From Rosellinia necatrix (taxonomy: Eukaryota > Ascomycota > Sordariomycetes > Xylariales > Xylariaceae): 64,000 nucleotides of DNA. Under the pieces are notes generated by a model. It saw only the letters and a program-made list of their open reading frames with translations, was not told where the DNA came from and searched no databases. Location: NCBI GenBank assembly GCA_021209875.1, contig JAGYVD010000004.1, positions 4,377,001 through 4,441,000 of the forward strand, written 5' to 3'. Shown piece after piece: positions 36,187-47,102 of the stretch (position 1 is the first letter of the stretch; each line of letters begins with the position of its first letter). Made by a program: the position numbers and the translations under genes.

Positions 36187-37059
36187 TCATACCACCTCCC
36201 AGTCCATGGCATCTACCATGAATTCCCAGTCGTCTGAATCAGTAGTCCAATCGGCCGTACTCACGGGCTCGTTCTGGTCCACGCCCGGGTTTTGTTGGCG
36301 CACGAACTGCTCGGTGGCAAAGTACGCCTGCTCCAGCGCCAGCAGGATGGTCTGCAATATCTGCTTAAGATTGTAGGCCTCCAGCGGCGCGGGCATAAAG
36401 CGGCCAGCGTTGGCGTCATCGGCGTTCTTCCACCGGTTCCTGAGCTCCTTCGCGCGGGCGAACTGCTTTCGCACGTCTTCCCGTCCCAGCGTCCCGTGGA
36501 GGGGATTGGCCTGGTCGCCAAGGGCCAGCAGCACGTTCTCATGATAGCTGTGTCTTTGGCTGCGGTCTCGAAAGGCCCCTGGGTCATGATCCGGCACATT
36601 GCCAACTCCGTAGCCGTTGCCGTTGGGGTCGCATTGTGCGTAGATGACGATGCCGTAGACGCCCATGAGGTGGACGAGGGCTCGCTCTATCAGCATGTAG
36701 AACTCGTGAAAATCGAGTTTGAAGTGAATTTCATTGGCGTCGATCTCCTGCTGTGGCTTGCCAACCCGATCCAGGGCTGTTGCATAGCCAATTTCCAAGA
36801 AGGGGATTTTCCATTTCAGACGGGCCACTATCTTGAGGAACCGTGACAGTTGCTGCGCGGGCGACGAAGGTTGGTCATTACGGGAGTTTAAGCCCGTAGA
36901 TGTATTGATGAAATTTCTTGAGGTGGGGTGAGACGATGAAGAGGGAGTGGTGGTGGTGGTGTGAGTGGGAGGGTAAGTACGAGGTGGAGGTGGACGCGGC
37001 CAGGACGTCACGCGTGGCAAATCAGATGCCCAGCGAGACGCTGCCAATCCTTTAGGCAT
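36187..37059 (-). CDS. Conserved-looking fungal protein of unknown function
   Basis: A single 290-codon frame. Residues 1-75 are disordered and Pro/Ser/Thr-rich (SWPRPPPPRTYPPTHTTTTT). From about residue 70 to 250 it is globular and mostly helical: SRFLKIVARLKWKIPFLEIG, HFKLDFHEFYMLIERALVHL, ARAKELRNRWKNADDANAGR and YNLKQILQTILLALEQAYFA. The C-terminus is acidic and aromatic (TDSDDWEFMVDAMDWEVV), which looks like a short interaction or degron-like motif. There is no transmembrane helix or signal peptide. The domain is not one I recognise; the mix of conserved-looking aromatic helices and a disordered head suggests a real protein. Confidence 0.72.
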   Translation of the reverse strand: MPKGLAASRWASDLPRVTSWPRPPPPRTYPPTHTTTTTPSSSSHPTSRNFINTSTGLNSRNDQPSSPAQQLSRFLKIVARLKWKIPFLEIGYATALDRVGKPQQEIDANEIHFKLDFHEFYMLIERALVHLMGVYGIVIYAQCDPNGNGYGVGNVPDHDPGAFRDRSQRHSYHENVLLALGDQANPLHGTLGREDVRKQFARAKELRNRWKNADDANAGRFMPAPLEAYNLKQILQTILLALEQAYFATEQFVRQQNPGVDQNEPVSTADWTTDSDDWEFMVDAMDWEVV

Positions 37060-37852
37060 GATGGATGATGTCTAAGTGTTGCGAGACAAATACGCGATAT
37101 GCCAATAGTGTAGCCAAATCGAGGGGGATAACTCATGGCCTCTCCAGCACAAAGTGGGTTTAATGATGGCGATCTGTCGAAGAGGTGGGTTCAAGATATA
37201 AAGTGTCGTGAATGCCGTACTCTAGTCGGGGCCAAAACGGCCTCGTTCATGTTCGTGTTTTTGTTTACTGTGTAGTTACAGGGTCTCGATAAAGCGCAGC
37301 CCCTTCAAAAGACTTTGTTTTCTCCCAGCAAACTTTACAACGCGACTTGATAGGACAGCATTGTGCTGGGTAGGTAGGTATTGCCTCCTCTAGTAGAAGG
37401 TACTAACTAACATCTTAAACTTAGAACCGAACATTTGGTACCTGCCTACCTGGCTGAGTACCTATTTAGGTTAGATATGTGCTACAACTAACGATGGCGG
37501 CTGTAGCACATGGGTCTCCCTTTGCCACTATGCCATAGATTCGGAAGACCTCTTGGTACAAAGCATGCAAGTCTAGGGATGGGTATTAAACCGGCTAGGA
37601 AATGCTGTAGGGTTGGTTCCCTAGAGAACCGTTTCAATACAATATACAATTGATTATCACAAGTAGCCCTTGTATGGATTATTTTCGATGTGGTAGATGA
37701 TACACTACTATCCAGCAGTTTACATGAATCCCAAGGCCTGCCACGCCTCAGCACAAGTTGATAACGAACTGGTCCATGGGTATCAGTATGAATACAGAGG
37801 GGGGGACCAGACGTATGGCAGAAAGAATTATACATGCAAGCGTGGGCTCAAA
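37060..37852. other. Short intergenic region
   Basis: Promoter side of the unknown fungal gene on the left and 3' flank of the glycosyltransferase gene on the right. TAGG/TACC motifs occur at about 37368-37390 and 37435-37465. No gene is visible. Confidence 0.6.
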
Positions 37853-39250
37853 TCAGCGGTGTAACATCATCTCCATCACTGCCTCCTGACCGAATAATTC
37901 CGCGACATCTCTGACGTGGTCAGCGGCTAGCTGATGCGCTCCCAAGTCCTCAAACGCCATGCTCCAGATTCGACCGGCTTCAAGAGATGTGGTACCTGTG
38001 GCGCTAATTCTCCCTAGATGCTGCGCGAGCATCGGATAAGCACTGAGTCTTGCAAGGCCGTGGTCCCATGCGAAATCTTTGGGGAGCATATCGCCTCTCC
38101 CAGGCTTCCCAGCTTTGGTCGTAGCCGCCATGAAGAAGTCGGATAGCGCTTGGGCATGCTTTCTATTGAATACCAAGGCCTGACTGCAGCATCCGAACCA
38201 CTCTTCGTAGACGCCCGGTGACGGGCCGAGAAGCGAGGCTTTCCCGGATGCGAAGAAAAGCCACACGAAGAGCGGGATCGCCACACCACAAACGATCAGG
38301 AGGACCCAACCGTCGATGTGCCGTGAGAGGGAACGAGGGAAGAAGAAGCGACGGGCCAGCAGTATACTCGCTAGCACGGGAATGGCGACGCCGAGTGAAA
38401 TGATATGGGCGTTGTTGCTTCTAAAGCCATAGCCGCCTCCCCAGCCAGAGCTCCTTTCTTGGTTGAACATGCGCAAGTAAAGCCAGCTATTTGGGCCGCC
38501 AGGCTTGACCTGCCCCCGTTTCGGGTTGTGGCGTTGAGGGTCCTTCATCATTTCCTCCACGGTGTGCAAGTTCTTCAACGTCCGCGCCGCCCAACCATCT
38601 GCAAGAAGAATATCATCCTCAAACAGTGCGATATACGGCGCCTCGGTGGTTTGGATACAGCGACGGAGCGCGTAGGCGTAGTCATACAGCGTTTTCCTCT
38701 CGACCTTGCTTTTAACGCTGCGATTCTCGAACCATGACTCGAGCAAAGCCATTTCACGCTCCCTGTCTTTGTCCGGGAGAGTCCCCGGGTAGGTCACCAG
38801 TTCATCGACAATATCGGCCGCGGCTAATCCGGTGTAACTCTTGTGCTGTGTTTCGGGACTGGGGACGTCGGCGAAGAAGACTTTTAGGTGGATGGCCTCC
38901 CGTTCGGCGCGCGACATATTAGCGAGAGACGAGCCCAGGGCCGTCTCTACGTATTGCCTCCCTTCCATGTCGCGGGCGATGGTCATGAAGACGGCGCACA
39001 TCTCCGGCTGCGGCCCGGCCTTGGCGAGTCGCGAACGGACTATATCGGGGTTCGCATCGAGCATATCGAGAAATGCATCGGCCTCGGCCTGCCGCGCTGC
39101 TGAGTAGAATCGGTCGAAGCCATGTTTCTCAGAGAAGAAGATGGATAGAGGGTCGCGATAGAAGTTGAAGTATCCATACGTGACGTAGAGGAGGACGATG
39201 GTCAGGAGGAGGACAAGAGCTCGGAAGCCTGCTTGGCTTATGGGGCTCAT
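37853..39250 (-). CDS. PGAP4/TMEM246-like Golgi-type glycosyltransferase
   Basis: An uninterrupted 465-codon frame. An N-terminal signal-anchor helix (ALVLLLTIVLLYVTYGYF, residues 11-28) suggests a type II Golgi or ER membrane protein. The lumenal part has a GT-A-like core with an acidic motif at about residues 205-215 (YIALFEDDILLADGWAARTL), the expected metal/nucleotide-sugar site. Two further hydrophobic segments (IISLGVAIPVLASILLA, about 283-299; WVLLIVCGVAIPLFVWLFFA, about 314-333) interrupt the catalytic domain, and the domain resumes with GCCSQALVFNRKHAQALSDF. This split by a tandem transmembrane hairpin is the hallmark of animal PGAP4, which adds GalNAc to GPI anchors. The sugar and acceptor of the fungal protein are unknown. 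Confidence 0.82.
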   Translation of the reverse strand: MSPISQAGFRALVLLLTIVLLYVTYGYFNFYRDPLSIFFSEKHGFDRFYSAARQAEADAFLDMLDANPDIVRSRLAKAGPQPEMCAVFMTIARDMEGRQYVETALGSSLANMSRAEREAIHLKVFFADVPSPETQHKSYTGLAAADIVDELVTYPGTLPDKDREREMALLESWFENRSVKSKVERKTLYDYAYALRRCIQTTEAPYIALFEDDILLADGWAARTLKNLHTVEEMMKDPQRHNPKRGQVKPGGPNSWLYLRMFNQERSSGWGGGYGFRSNNAHIISLGVAIPVLASILLARRFFFPRSLSRHIDGWVLLIVCGVAIPLFVWLFFASGKASLLGPSPGVYEEWFGCCSQALVFNRKHAQALSDFFMAATTKAGKPGRGDMLPKDFAWDHGLARLSAYPMLAQHLGRISATGTTSLEAGRIWSMAFEDLGAHQLAADHVRDVAELFGQEAVMEMMLHR

Positions 39251-39975
39251 GATGGACGAAGAGCAATTGCCAATTGTCTATCAGGGAGCATCATAGTTCT
39301 TTTCATTTCCAACGCCACTCTCGTGATTGTGATGATGTATCATAATCGATTGTTATAGGTAATGGGGGAGAAACAGAAAATAGGCGGGTTAGATGCGTGC
39401 ATGTTCCTACCAACCTCGAGGCAAGCACATTTACAACACTTCACGGCAGGTGCATGTGAATGTACGTATAAAATATATACTTAACCCATATATGCGCGTA
39501 TTCGGGACATGGCCCGGTACCCCATACCATAACTACCTAGGCGCCTCAAAAACTTATTACAATTTATAACTAGTTATTCTAATCATTTTCAGGACCCTCT
39601 TTCATACCTCAGGCCTTCTTACTTTACTATCTACCAACTTCGATAGGTAGCGATGTAGGTCAACAGACTCCTCATATCAGAAATCGAACACAGGAGCACC
39701 ACAGCTTAATGACCTCTATCTATTTAAGACACTCTTCAAGGTAATCATCATGTCTGGACTATGAGATACTTGGAGTTTAATCAGTCATTCTACCTATTAC
39801 ACACGTGTAAGGTATATATATGCATGCCGGGGTCCATCCATCCCGCAGCCTCCAACCAACGACATAACGAGCGACGAAACCAGCACCCATCATCGTCTCT
39901 TCTCTCCTCCTCTCCTCTCCTCTCCTCGCCTCGCCTCTCCTCTCCTCTCCTCTCCTCCCCTCCCCTCCCCTCCTC
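39251..39975. other. Intergenic region with polypyrimidine tract
   Basis: Divergent side of the glycosyltransferase gene, with the 3' flank of the oxygenase gene on the right. A polypyrimidine tract occupies 39896-39977. No gene is visible. Confidence 0.6.
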
Positions 39976-39977
39976 CT
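39896..39977. repeat. TCCTC pentanucleotide polypyrimidine tract
   Basis: About 80 bases of almost pure C/T on the + strand built from TCCTC units, ending just beyond the oxygenase stop codon and next to its GC-rich last exon. Such mirror-repeat tracts can form triplex DNA. Confidence 0.85.
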
Positions 39978-41244
39978 AATTTAACCGGCAGGGTTTTTCT
40001 AATAAGCGGCCACGGGCGCAGCGCTCTCCACGACGGGGGCGGCGACAGCGGCGGGCTCCTCGTCCTCCTCGACCATGCCGCCGAGGATCATGGACGGCGG
40101 GGCGAGGGCCTGCAGCTCCGGGGGGGTTGGTGAAGGCGAAGAACTTCTCGTCGTGCCACTGGCCGGCGGTGATGTAGCGGCCCTCGGAGTCGGTGAACAT
40201 GGTGTCGTTCTCGGCGCGCAGGAAGTAGGCGATGGAGTAGCGGTGCTGGGCGTAGTCGTAGGGGACGACGCGGTGGATGCACGACTGCATCGTGTGGCCC
40301 GACGCGAAGCGCAGCGAGTCCCCGACGTTGACCACGGCCGTGCCCGGCCGGGGCTCCACGAAGCCGAACTCCCGCGCCCCCGGCGGCCGGATCTGCATCC
40401 CCCACTCCTCGCTGAACAGCAGCGTCAGCGAGCTGATGTCCGTGTGCTTCTGGTGCCCGATGTTGCCGTCCTTGCGCGGGTCCGACGGGATGTAGTGCAT
40501 CATCGCCAGCGTCGACGTCGACGGCCGCTCGTTGCGGTGCGTGTTCTCGAACCGCGCCGCCCCCGACAGCCCGCACCCCGTCGACAGCGCCGACAGGATC
40601 GCCTTGGTCACGATGTTGGACCCCGCGATCGCGTTCTCGAGCACCTTCATGTCCGGGCTGTTCTTGATCACGTCCGGGATGTGCGGGCTGTCCTTTTGGA
40701 TCTCGTCACGAGAAACCTGTGAACAAAAGTTTAGTCAGGAAAAAAAAAAAAAACTTATATCCGGGATGTAAGTGAAATTTTGATGTGCGTGTGATCTACA
40801 ACTCACCTTGATCATCTCGTAGCCATCCTTGGTATTCTCTAGGACACCAGTGCGGGAGCCGATAGGCTCGTAGCTGTGTATTTTCGTTAGTTGAAGATCT
40901 TGGGCTTCGCGTTTTTTTTTCTTTCTTTCTTTTCTTGCCTGAATGTGAACTTACCCAAGATGAGGCGCCACGAGGCCGTATTGGTTCTTGGCCTCGAGAG
41001 GAGACTCAAAGAAGCGGTGCATGAGTTTAAGGGTCTCCTGCTGGTCGTCGAGGAACCGGCGGCCGTCGATGCCCTTCAGATCGATGTAGAAGTACCCTTC
41101 ATCCTGGCAGCAGCGGACTAGCCTCTCAAGCTCGTCGGGCTCTTGAGACAGCAGCTTGCTGAAGTCGAAGGATTGCATGGGGTAGACCGGGACCTGCTTC
41201 CCATTCCACTCGACGGTTCGTCGGACTTCGGTGGTGATAGCCAT
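39976..41244 (-). CDS. 2-oxoglutarate/Fe(II)-dependent oxygenase (isopenicillin-N-synthase-like), C-terminus frameshifted
   Basis: Exons 40955-41244, 40807-40873 and 39976-40716 join in phase. The N-terminal non-haem dioxygenase domain is at residues 1-100 (CQDEGYFYIDLKGIDGRRFL). The jelly-roll core has the HxD iron ligands (HQKHTDISSLTLLF, about residue 205), the distal His (CIHRVVPYDYAQHRYS, about 268) and the RxS 2-oxoglutarate anchor in the same segment. As assembled, the protein turns after FAFTNPP into an Arg/Gly-rich tail. Dropping one base of a 7-base C run (coding sense; 40120-40126) gives a plausible end (ELQALAPPSMILGGMVEEDE..., stop at 39999). Family members oxidise small metabolites; the substrate is unknown. 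No biosynthetic neighbours are visible. Exon 3 is much more GC-rich than exons 1-2. Confidence 0.88.
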
Positions 41245-42801
41245 GGTTTCTAGGATCGCAGACACACTCTGTACTACAGAAATATACGATAATCGCGAAT
41301 AAAATGATTGGCACTGAGAAGAAACAGCCTAACAGTCACCTGAGGGAGTTTGGATTCTATCTATTATATACGATGTCCTACGCCGACAGAAGAAGTATCT
41401 GCATGAAGCCGTATAGTCATCGGAACATTGTCCTCCACCGACGTAGGGAACCGTCGATATACGGTAGATTTGGCCCCTTTTACCCTACGCTGCCGCGTAT
41501 TTATCCACGCGTACCTCTCACAGTGCCACCCCCCCCCCCGACGCAGCGCCACCGACCTTCCCTGCCCTCTTCACCTACCACTTCTCCGCACACCTGTGTA
41601 ATCTGTAATCTGGCAGAACTGGCACGGACGATCTCAAACTGGCGTGAGCACCACCTCTTGGCGAGCGATCGTGACATTGGCGTCATCAATTGAATACAGT
41701 ACCAAGGCCGGCAGATGTGTTTCTCGGATTGGGGTTTTCGAGACGCCATGCCCAGCTTGGCATGAGGCAAACTTATCTCTACCTTATTGCCTCCGCACTG
41801 GATGAGGCGTCCCCGGGGTGATTTTTTGTCGGGAGCTCTCACCTAACCCAGTAACGCTCAGGGCAGACAATTCGCATGCTTCCGATATTTTCCCCTCGCT
41901 TGTGTTGTACCTATGAGACGTTCCGTCTTGGGAGATCGTCGCAAGAAGGCAACACAAAGCACTTGAAACATCAGGTGATCGAGTCTCTATCCTTGCCTGA
42001 GGCCCGTCGGCAAGTGATGCGAAAGCAAGCATGTACAGATATCAATAAATGGCAGTCTAGTGATAGTTGAAGCTCGAGTCATCGCCGTATATAAGTGACG
42101 AATATATATACGAGTGCAGAAGTTGTCTGCCGGGCAAGGTGGCACTTTCAGTGCTGCTTGAGCAATCTGAAATGGTACGATAAATTTGAGTTGGTTATTT
42201 GTACCCCCGAGTTTGCGCACCACCATTCCCCTGTCCAACTTCGGCGGTAAATACATATCACTCATGTGGCTGTCTAACATGTCAAGCATTTCTTGACGGG
42301 AAGTCGTTTAGGGACGAATGATTTGGCTAAGTACGTCGGGAAACTCTGGGCGAATATCCAATCCCTGGTATACCCATCTCTTGTTAGCTTACATGCAAGT
42401 TCGTCACGTTAAAGGGTTGCGGAAGACGTGGGGCACTGCGCAATGATAGCTTGGTGATATTGGTTGGCAAGAGCAAAAGAAAACAAGTACAAGTACATAT
42501 ACTTGAACGCCTAACATGACGAAAGACAACCGCGCAAGATCAAACGAAATTGAGCTCTCCGACTCCCCACGCAGAAACACCATCCCAGATTTCCAAACCT
42601 AGGTGCATGAACAAAACCCTTCTCGAAGTATGAGAAAAGATTCACTGCATCCATTCATTCCTTCATATACATGGCCAAAGCATAAGAAACTAAGGCCGAT
42701 CCGAGGGGGACTGTGAAGTATTGTCCTCGCTGTAAGCGGTCACTGGCCGTCCTCGTACCCTACACGAGGACGTTGGGAGTGGACCTCAAGATTTCTGGTG
42801 G
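41245..42801. other. Intergenic region between the oxygenase and Ccr4 genes
   Basis: Promoter side of the oxygenase gene and 3' flank of Ccr4. A C9-10 run lies at about 41530-41540. No convincing gene is visible on either strand. Confidence 0.55.
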
Positions 42802-44992
42802 TTATCTGGTTTCCTGGTCCGCTCGGCCCTTTTGATCGCTAGGTGCTTTTTTCTCCTTTTTAGACTTGAAGACGAACTCGCCCATTATTTGGATGTGGTC
42901 AGCAGGGAAGTGATAATTGGGAAACCCAGGCACACGTTTGAGATACTCCGCATCTGGGGGTCCAAGAAGTTCTACTAGATCTAGGGTATTTGTTGTGTAC
43001 CAAATATAATCAAGGACACCCGAGAACGATGGAGTGTAGTTGGTGAATGTTAATTCATCCGGGGTCCCGAAGAGATGTGCGTAAGAGTTCCTCAGACTGA
43101 ACGGATGCTCGATACCATCCCGTGTAAAATTACCATACGAGTGACCCTTCAGATCTGGATGATCTGGCGGTATCCGACCCTTTTCAAGAAGTTCATAGAC
43201 TGAGCTGTCGGTCATCGAGTTATAATCGCCACACACGAGCAATGGGATGTCTGTATTATTGCGGTACTCTTGGCTTGGCAGGGGCTCGGGGAAATCATCG
43301 GCTGGTTCCTCCTCTACGGCTGACTTAACGAGTTGTTTTTCTTCAATCGGTATTGGCGGACGTCGAGTGTAACGCTCGGATTGTTTGGTGACAAGTTCCA
43401 TCAGAATACCCGTCTGTACCGCCTTGACGTCTGGCAGGAATGATTCCCAACAGAGATGGGCGTTGACGACAATAAAACGATGGCCTGTGAACCGTGATTC
43501 GAAAAAGCAGTACACTGCAATGGTGTCTTTAGGCATCACCCGGTTGAAGACATCATCCGCGGATTTCATGTCCGGCCGATTGATTGCTGTCTGCCGGAAG
43601 TCGACCAACTGTTTATCTAGGAGGATGTATTTATCACTCTTGTAGAAAATGGAACACCCATCCACGGCCTGTTGGTCTTTCCCCGTCATATGCTTTACAC
43701 GAGTCTTGGGGTAGAAGACTCCCCTATAGCCCTTCTTTCCAAGTTCGGGATTGAAGAAGTTGTCAAATGCATCCATAGCCGTTTCTTGCAGACAGAGTAT
43801 ATCGGGATCCCGTTCGTGGAACTCATGCATTATGCTGTCCCGGCGATATTCCCACATTAGAGCACTCGCTGGGGTGTACCCATACAAAGTGCTTGACGCA
43901 TACTTGTCGCATAACGTGTTCCAGGACATGACCCGAATGCGTTCCTTGTCAGGGCCTACGTCCTCTTGGATTGTGATAGGTACGCGTGGAGCAGGCGGCG
44001 TAGGAACTGATGGTTGTTAGTCTAGCCCTAACGCGTCCTATAACAGACCAAAAGTTCTTAGTGAGAGACATACTAGGGGCATTTTCTTTCAAGTAGGTGA
44101 TAAACTCTTTGGTACCCTCTTCCATGATCTTGGCTTTGACGTCGCTATCCAACGGATTGCCCTGTATTCCCAGCAATTCTAGAAAGTGGAGGGCGCCTAG
44201 CTCGAAGGGTATGTCTCGGATGTTGTTATTGAAGAGCAACAGTTGACGCAGGGGCGTACACATGCCCAACTCGGGTGGTAGGTAGGTGAGTTGGTTGTGA
44301 GAGATATCCAGTAAACGCAAAGAGCGGAGCTGTCCTATGGCTGCGGGGATGGACCTCAAGTGGTTGGAGGAAAGGTAGACTTCGGTGAGAAACTGGTATT
44401 GATCGAACAGTGGAGAGGATACGTTCTGGAGCCCTTGGCCACTCATATCAAGCATCAACCAATCTTGCCTATCGAGGGCTTTGTCGAAATTCACTGGTCT
44501 GCCCCTATCTTCCAGTTCGCCATCGACGGAGTCGCTTGCGTTGGGGTTGGTTAGGGGGGGTCCAATGCCTTTGTTCTCTGCTGCCTTGGTCCGCGCGTAA
44601 TAATGCTGCTGGTGCTGTTCGGTCATGGTCTGGTGTGCCTGCTCGGCAGCTTTGAAAGCTTTCAGCTGCTCCGTCCAATGCTCATTGTGCTGCTGTTGCC
44701 CTTGCACGCCGCGAGTAATAGTCGGCGTACCATTCGGGTGGTTGTTGGGGGTAAAGGGGCTCACGTTTGGCCCAAGGCCGGTAGGGAAGCCGGAGTGGTT
44801 GATTGGGCCGGTGCTTGCATTATGGGTCGCGTGATCCTGCTGCAGGTTCTGGTGGTGTTGGGGATGCGTGTGATGTTGGTGTGCCCCTTGCGGCTGGACA
44901 TAGGTATTGTACAACATCTGGGGCATTCCACGCCCACTGCCGACGCCATTCAGACGCGAGTTATGCCCTTGCTGGTGATTTTGCCCGTACAT
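42802..44992 (-). CDS. ccr4: Ccr4 catalytic subunit of the Ccr4-Not deadenylase
   Basis: Exon 1 (44074-44992) and exon 2 (42802-44006), separated by a 67-nt intron, give 707 aa. The N-terminus is Gln/His/Asn-rich. Leucine-rich repeats lie at about 185-290 (YQFLTEVYLSSNHLRSIPAA, LLDISHNQLTYLPPELGMC, LLGIQGNPLDSDVK) and bind the Not1/Caf1 side. The exonuclease/endonuclease/phosphatase domain runs from about 325 with the expected catalytic blocks: VMSWNTLCDKYAS, DILCLQETAMDAF, VVNAHLCWES, LLVCGDYNSM, LDYIWYT and FPADHIQIMGEF. Family role: shortens mRNA poly(A) tails in the cytoplasm. A strong acceptor (polypyrimidine then CTATCAG) lies just upstream of the chosen ATG, in frame through three sense codons. 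An extra 5' coding exon is therefore possible. Confidence 0.94.
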
Positions 44993-47046
44993 AACGCCAG
45001 ACTGATAGAGCGGAAAAAAGGGGACCGGGTTTAGTGAAGTAATTTAAGTGGGCGGGTGTGCGGCGGAACGTGTCCTGGGGTGGCATCCATGCATTCAGGT
45101 CAGGAAATTCGCTGGGCTGCAGCATGGGTATGTTGTAAAGAGACGGGTATTGTTGGTCGGTACCAAGGTCCGAGAAAGCAGACAGAGTGGGATGTCGTGG
45201 AGGTCGTGGACTCGCAAGGCGTCTGGATTGATTTTGAAGGATGAGGGTCAAGAGCGAAGCACGTCTATGTCTATCGTGTGTGCGTGTACGTACGTTTTAC
45301 GGACGAGTTGGGGGGGACAATTCGTCGGGCTGTGCTTCGCAGGTTGGCTATTGACACTGGAGGTTCGCTGGGGCTGGATGAGAATGTTGTAGGACTGATG
45401 CTGTTATGCGTACGTAGTATGATAACTGGTTTCAACAACGACGAGTTTACGGGGGGCTTGGACAAGAACAGGGTTGGAGAGAAGAACACCACGATCCAGG
45501 CGACAGCTTCAATCAACACCACCGGGGGCCGCGAGTCGGGAATCGAATCAATATAGATGATGTGTCACGTTTAAGCGTGGCTTTTGCCTTTGTTCGCAAA
45601 GTTAGTACGATGGCCCAAACAGTCTAGCTTCTTGTACCCCACGTGGAGGGCACAAGAGGAGGGGGGAGGGCATATAGCAAGGAAGGGCGGGCTGGTGGAG
45701 ATGCTGCGAGGCTGCGAGGCTGGACGGGTGCAGTGCAGCAGCAGCGCAGCGTGTGTTTGGAGGCTGCTAGCTGATCCTTGCTGCCCAGGAAGAGACTGCT
45801 TGCTAACGATGTCGGGACTTACTGGCTGTGATTGGCGAGAGCTCGGAGAGGAGCGAGGGGGAGTGGCAGGCAGGAGGGTGAGCTGTAAATGCAAACACAA
45901 AGCAAGTCTTAATTAGTGCGCGTTGTCAACAGGCCAACAGACTGATCGACGTAGGGAATTGGCGCTGCTCGTTTCGCAGCGGGTGCGCACTTCGCTTCGG
46001 TGGTCGGGTCTTGGTCGGGTCTTGGTTGATTGTCTAACCAGGCTGGCTGGTGCTTCTTCGTTTGCTCGTGTTTCGGTCGATGGTGGCCAGACCGGTGGGA
46101 AAAGTGCACTGGGAGGACACCTTGTCGGCGCAACGGCTAGCAGATGCTGAGGTTAGCAGCAGAACACGGGATCATGGCTTCTTGCGTGTGCTCTCTCGAG
46201 ATGGTCTGTCCTTGCTTGATGGCTTGGGTTGATGTCCAAGTCAGAAGCGCACCTACGTTTACCAGCCTCCAAGCTCTGATGGATGATAGGTGAGCACTGT
46301 ATCTAGTACATACCAGCAGCCTCGCTGTCACGTGATGATCCATATCTATCATGTACATCCCACTGTGGAGGTACACGAGTAGGCGTTGGGCTGCTGCATG
46401 ATTGCCTCTCTATCTGTGTAGACACCAAGCCAAATCGAGCGTGGTAATGCGTGGGAGTGCTGCTATTCTTCTGTTGGGCTTTGGATTGCGAGTATTTTAG
46501 GTACCTGATCCAGGCAACTTCTACACGAGCAGAATATCGGGCAAAGCGAAGTATCTCCCTTGGTACCCTGTACCTGAGCATCTGTTACTTACAGGCAAGT
46601 GCCCACCTGCGACTAGGTACCTTGATACCTCAGCAGGTTAGCGCTTGTGTTTCGTAACCAATGCGGCAATGCCTCTAACGGAGAGGTACCTACCTGTCAA
46701 AATGTTTCACCTGTGCTCTGAAACAAGAACCATCTCCCCGTAGTTATTAGTCGTTCGGTCTTCTCTGCTTGCCAACGAGTTAACAAATAAGACCACTTGA
46801 AGCTGCCTACCCCCAGGCACTATCCAGGTAGTGATAGAAACCATGCACACACGGCGAAGTCTTTCCGCTTCCCAACTACGACCAGACCGAGTTGGCCTTA
46901 TCTAATTAAAGTCCATATGAATGAGGTCGTCGTAGGTTTTATTTTCTCTTCACAACTACCTAACCTAACAGACAAACTAAACCTACCACCACCGGTAAGA
47001 GGGGCACTAAATACCCGTATTCGTGCCGGCCGGCATTGTTCTCATT

Positions 47047-47102
47047 CATTGCTTACCTACCTACCTACCTACCTAACTAACCTGGGTAGGTAGGTAGGTA
47101 GT
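47047..47102. repeat. Inverted repeat of CTAC and GTAG tetranucleotides
   Basis: A left arm of about five CCTA units (TTACCTACCTACCTACCTAC) is followed within 14 bases by a right arm of about four TAGG units (GGGTAGGTAGGTAGGTAG). The arms can pair to form a hairpin or cruciform. Confidence 0.85.
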
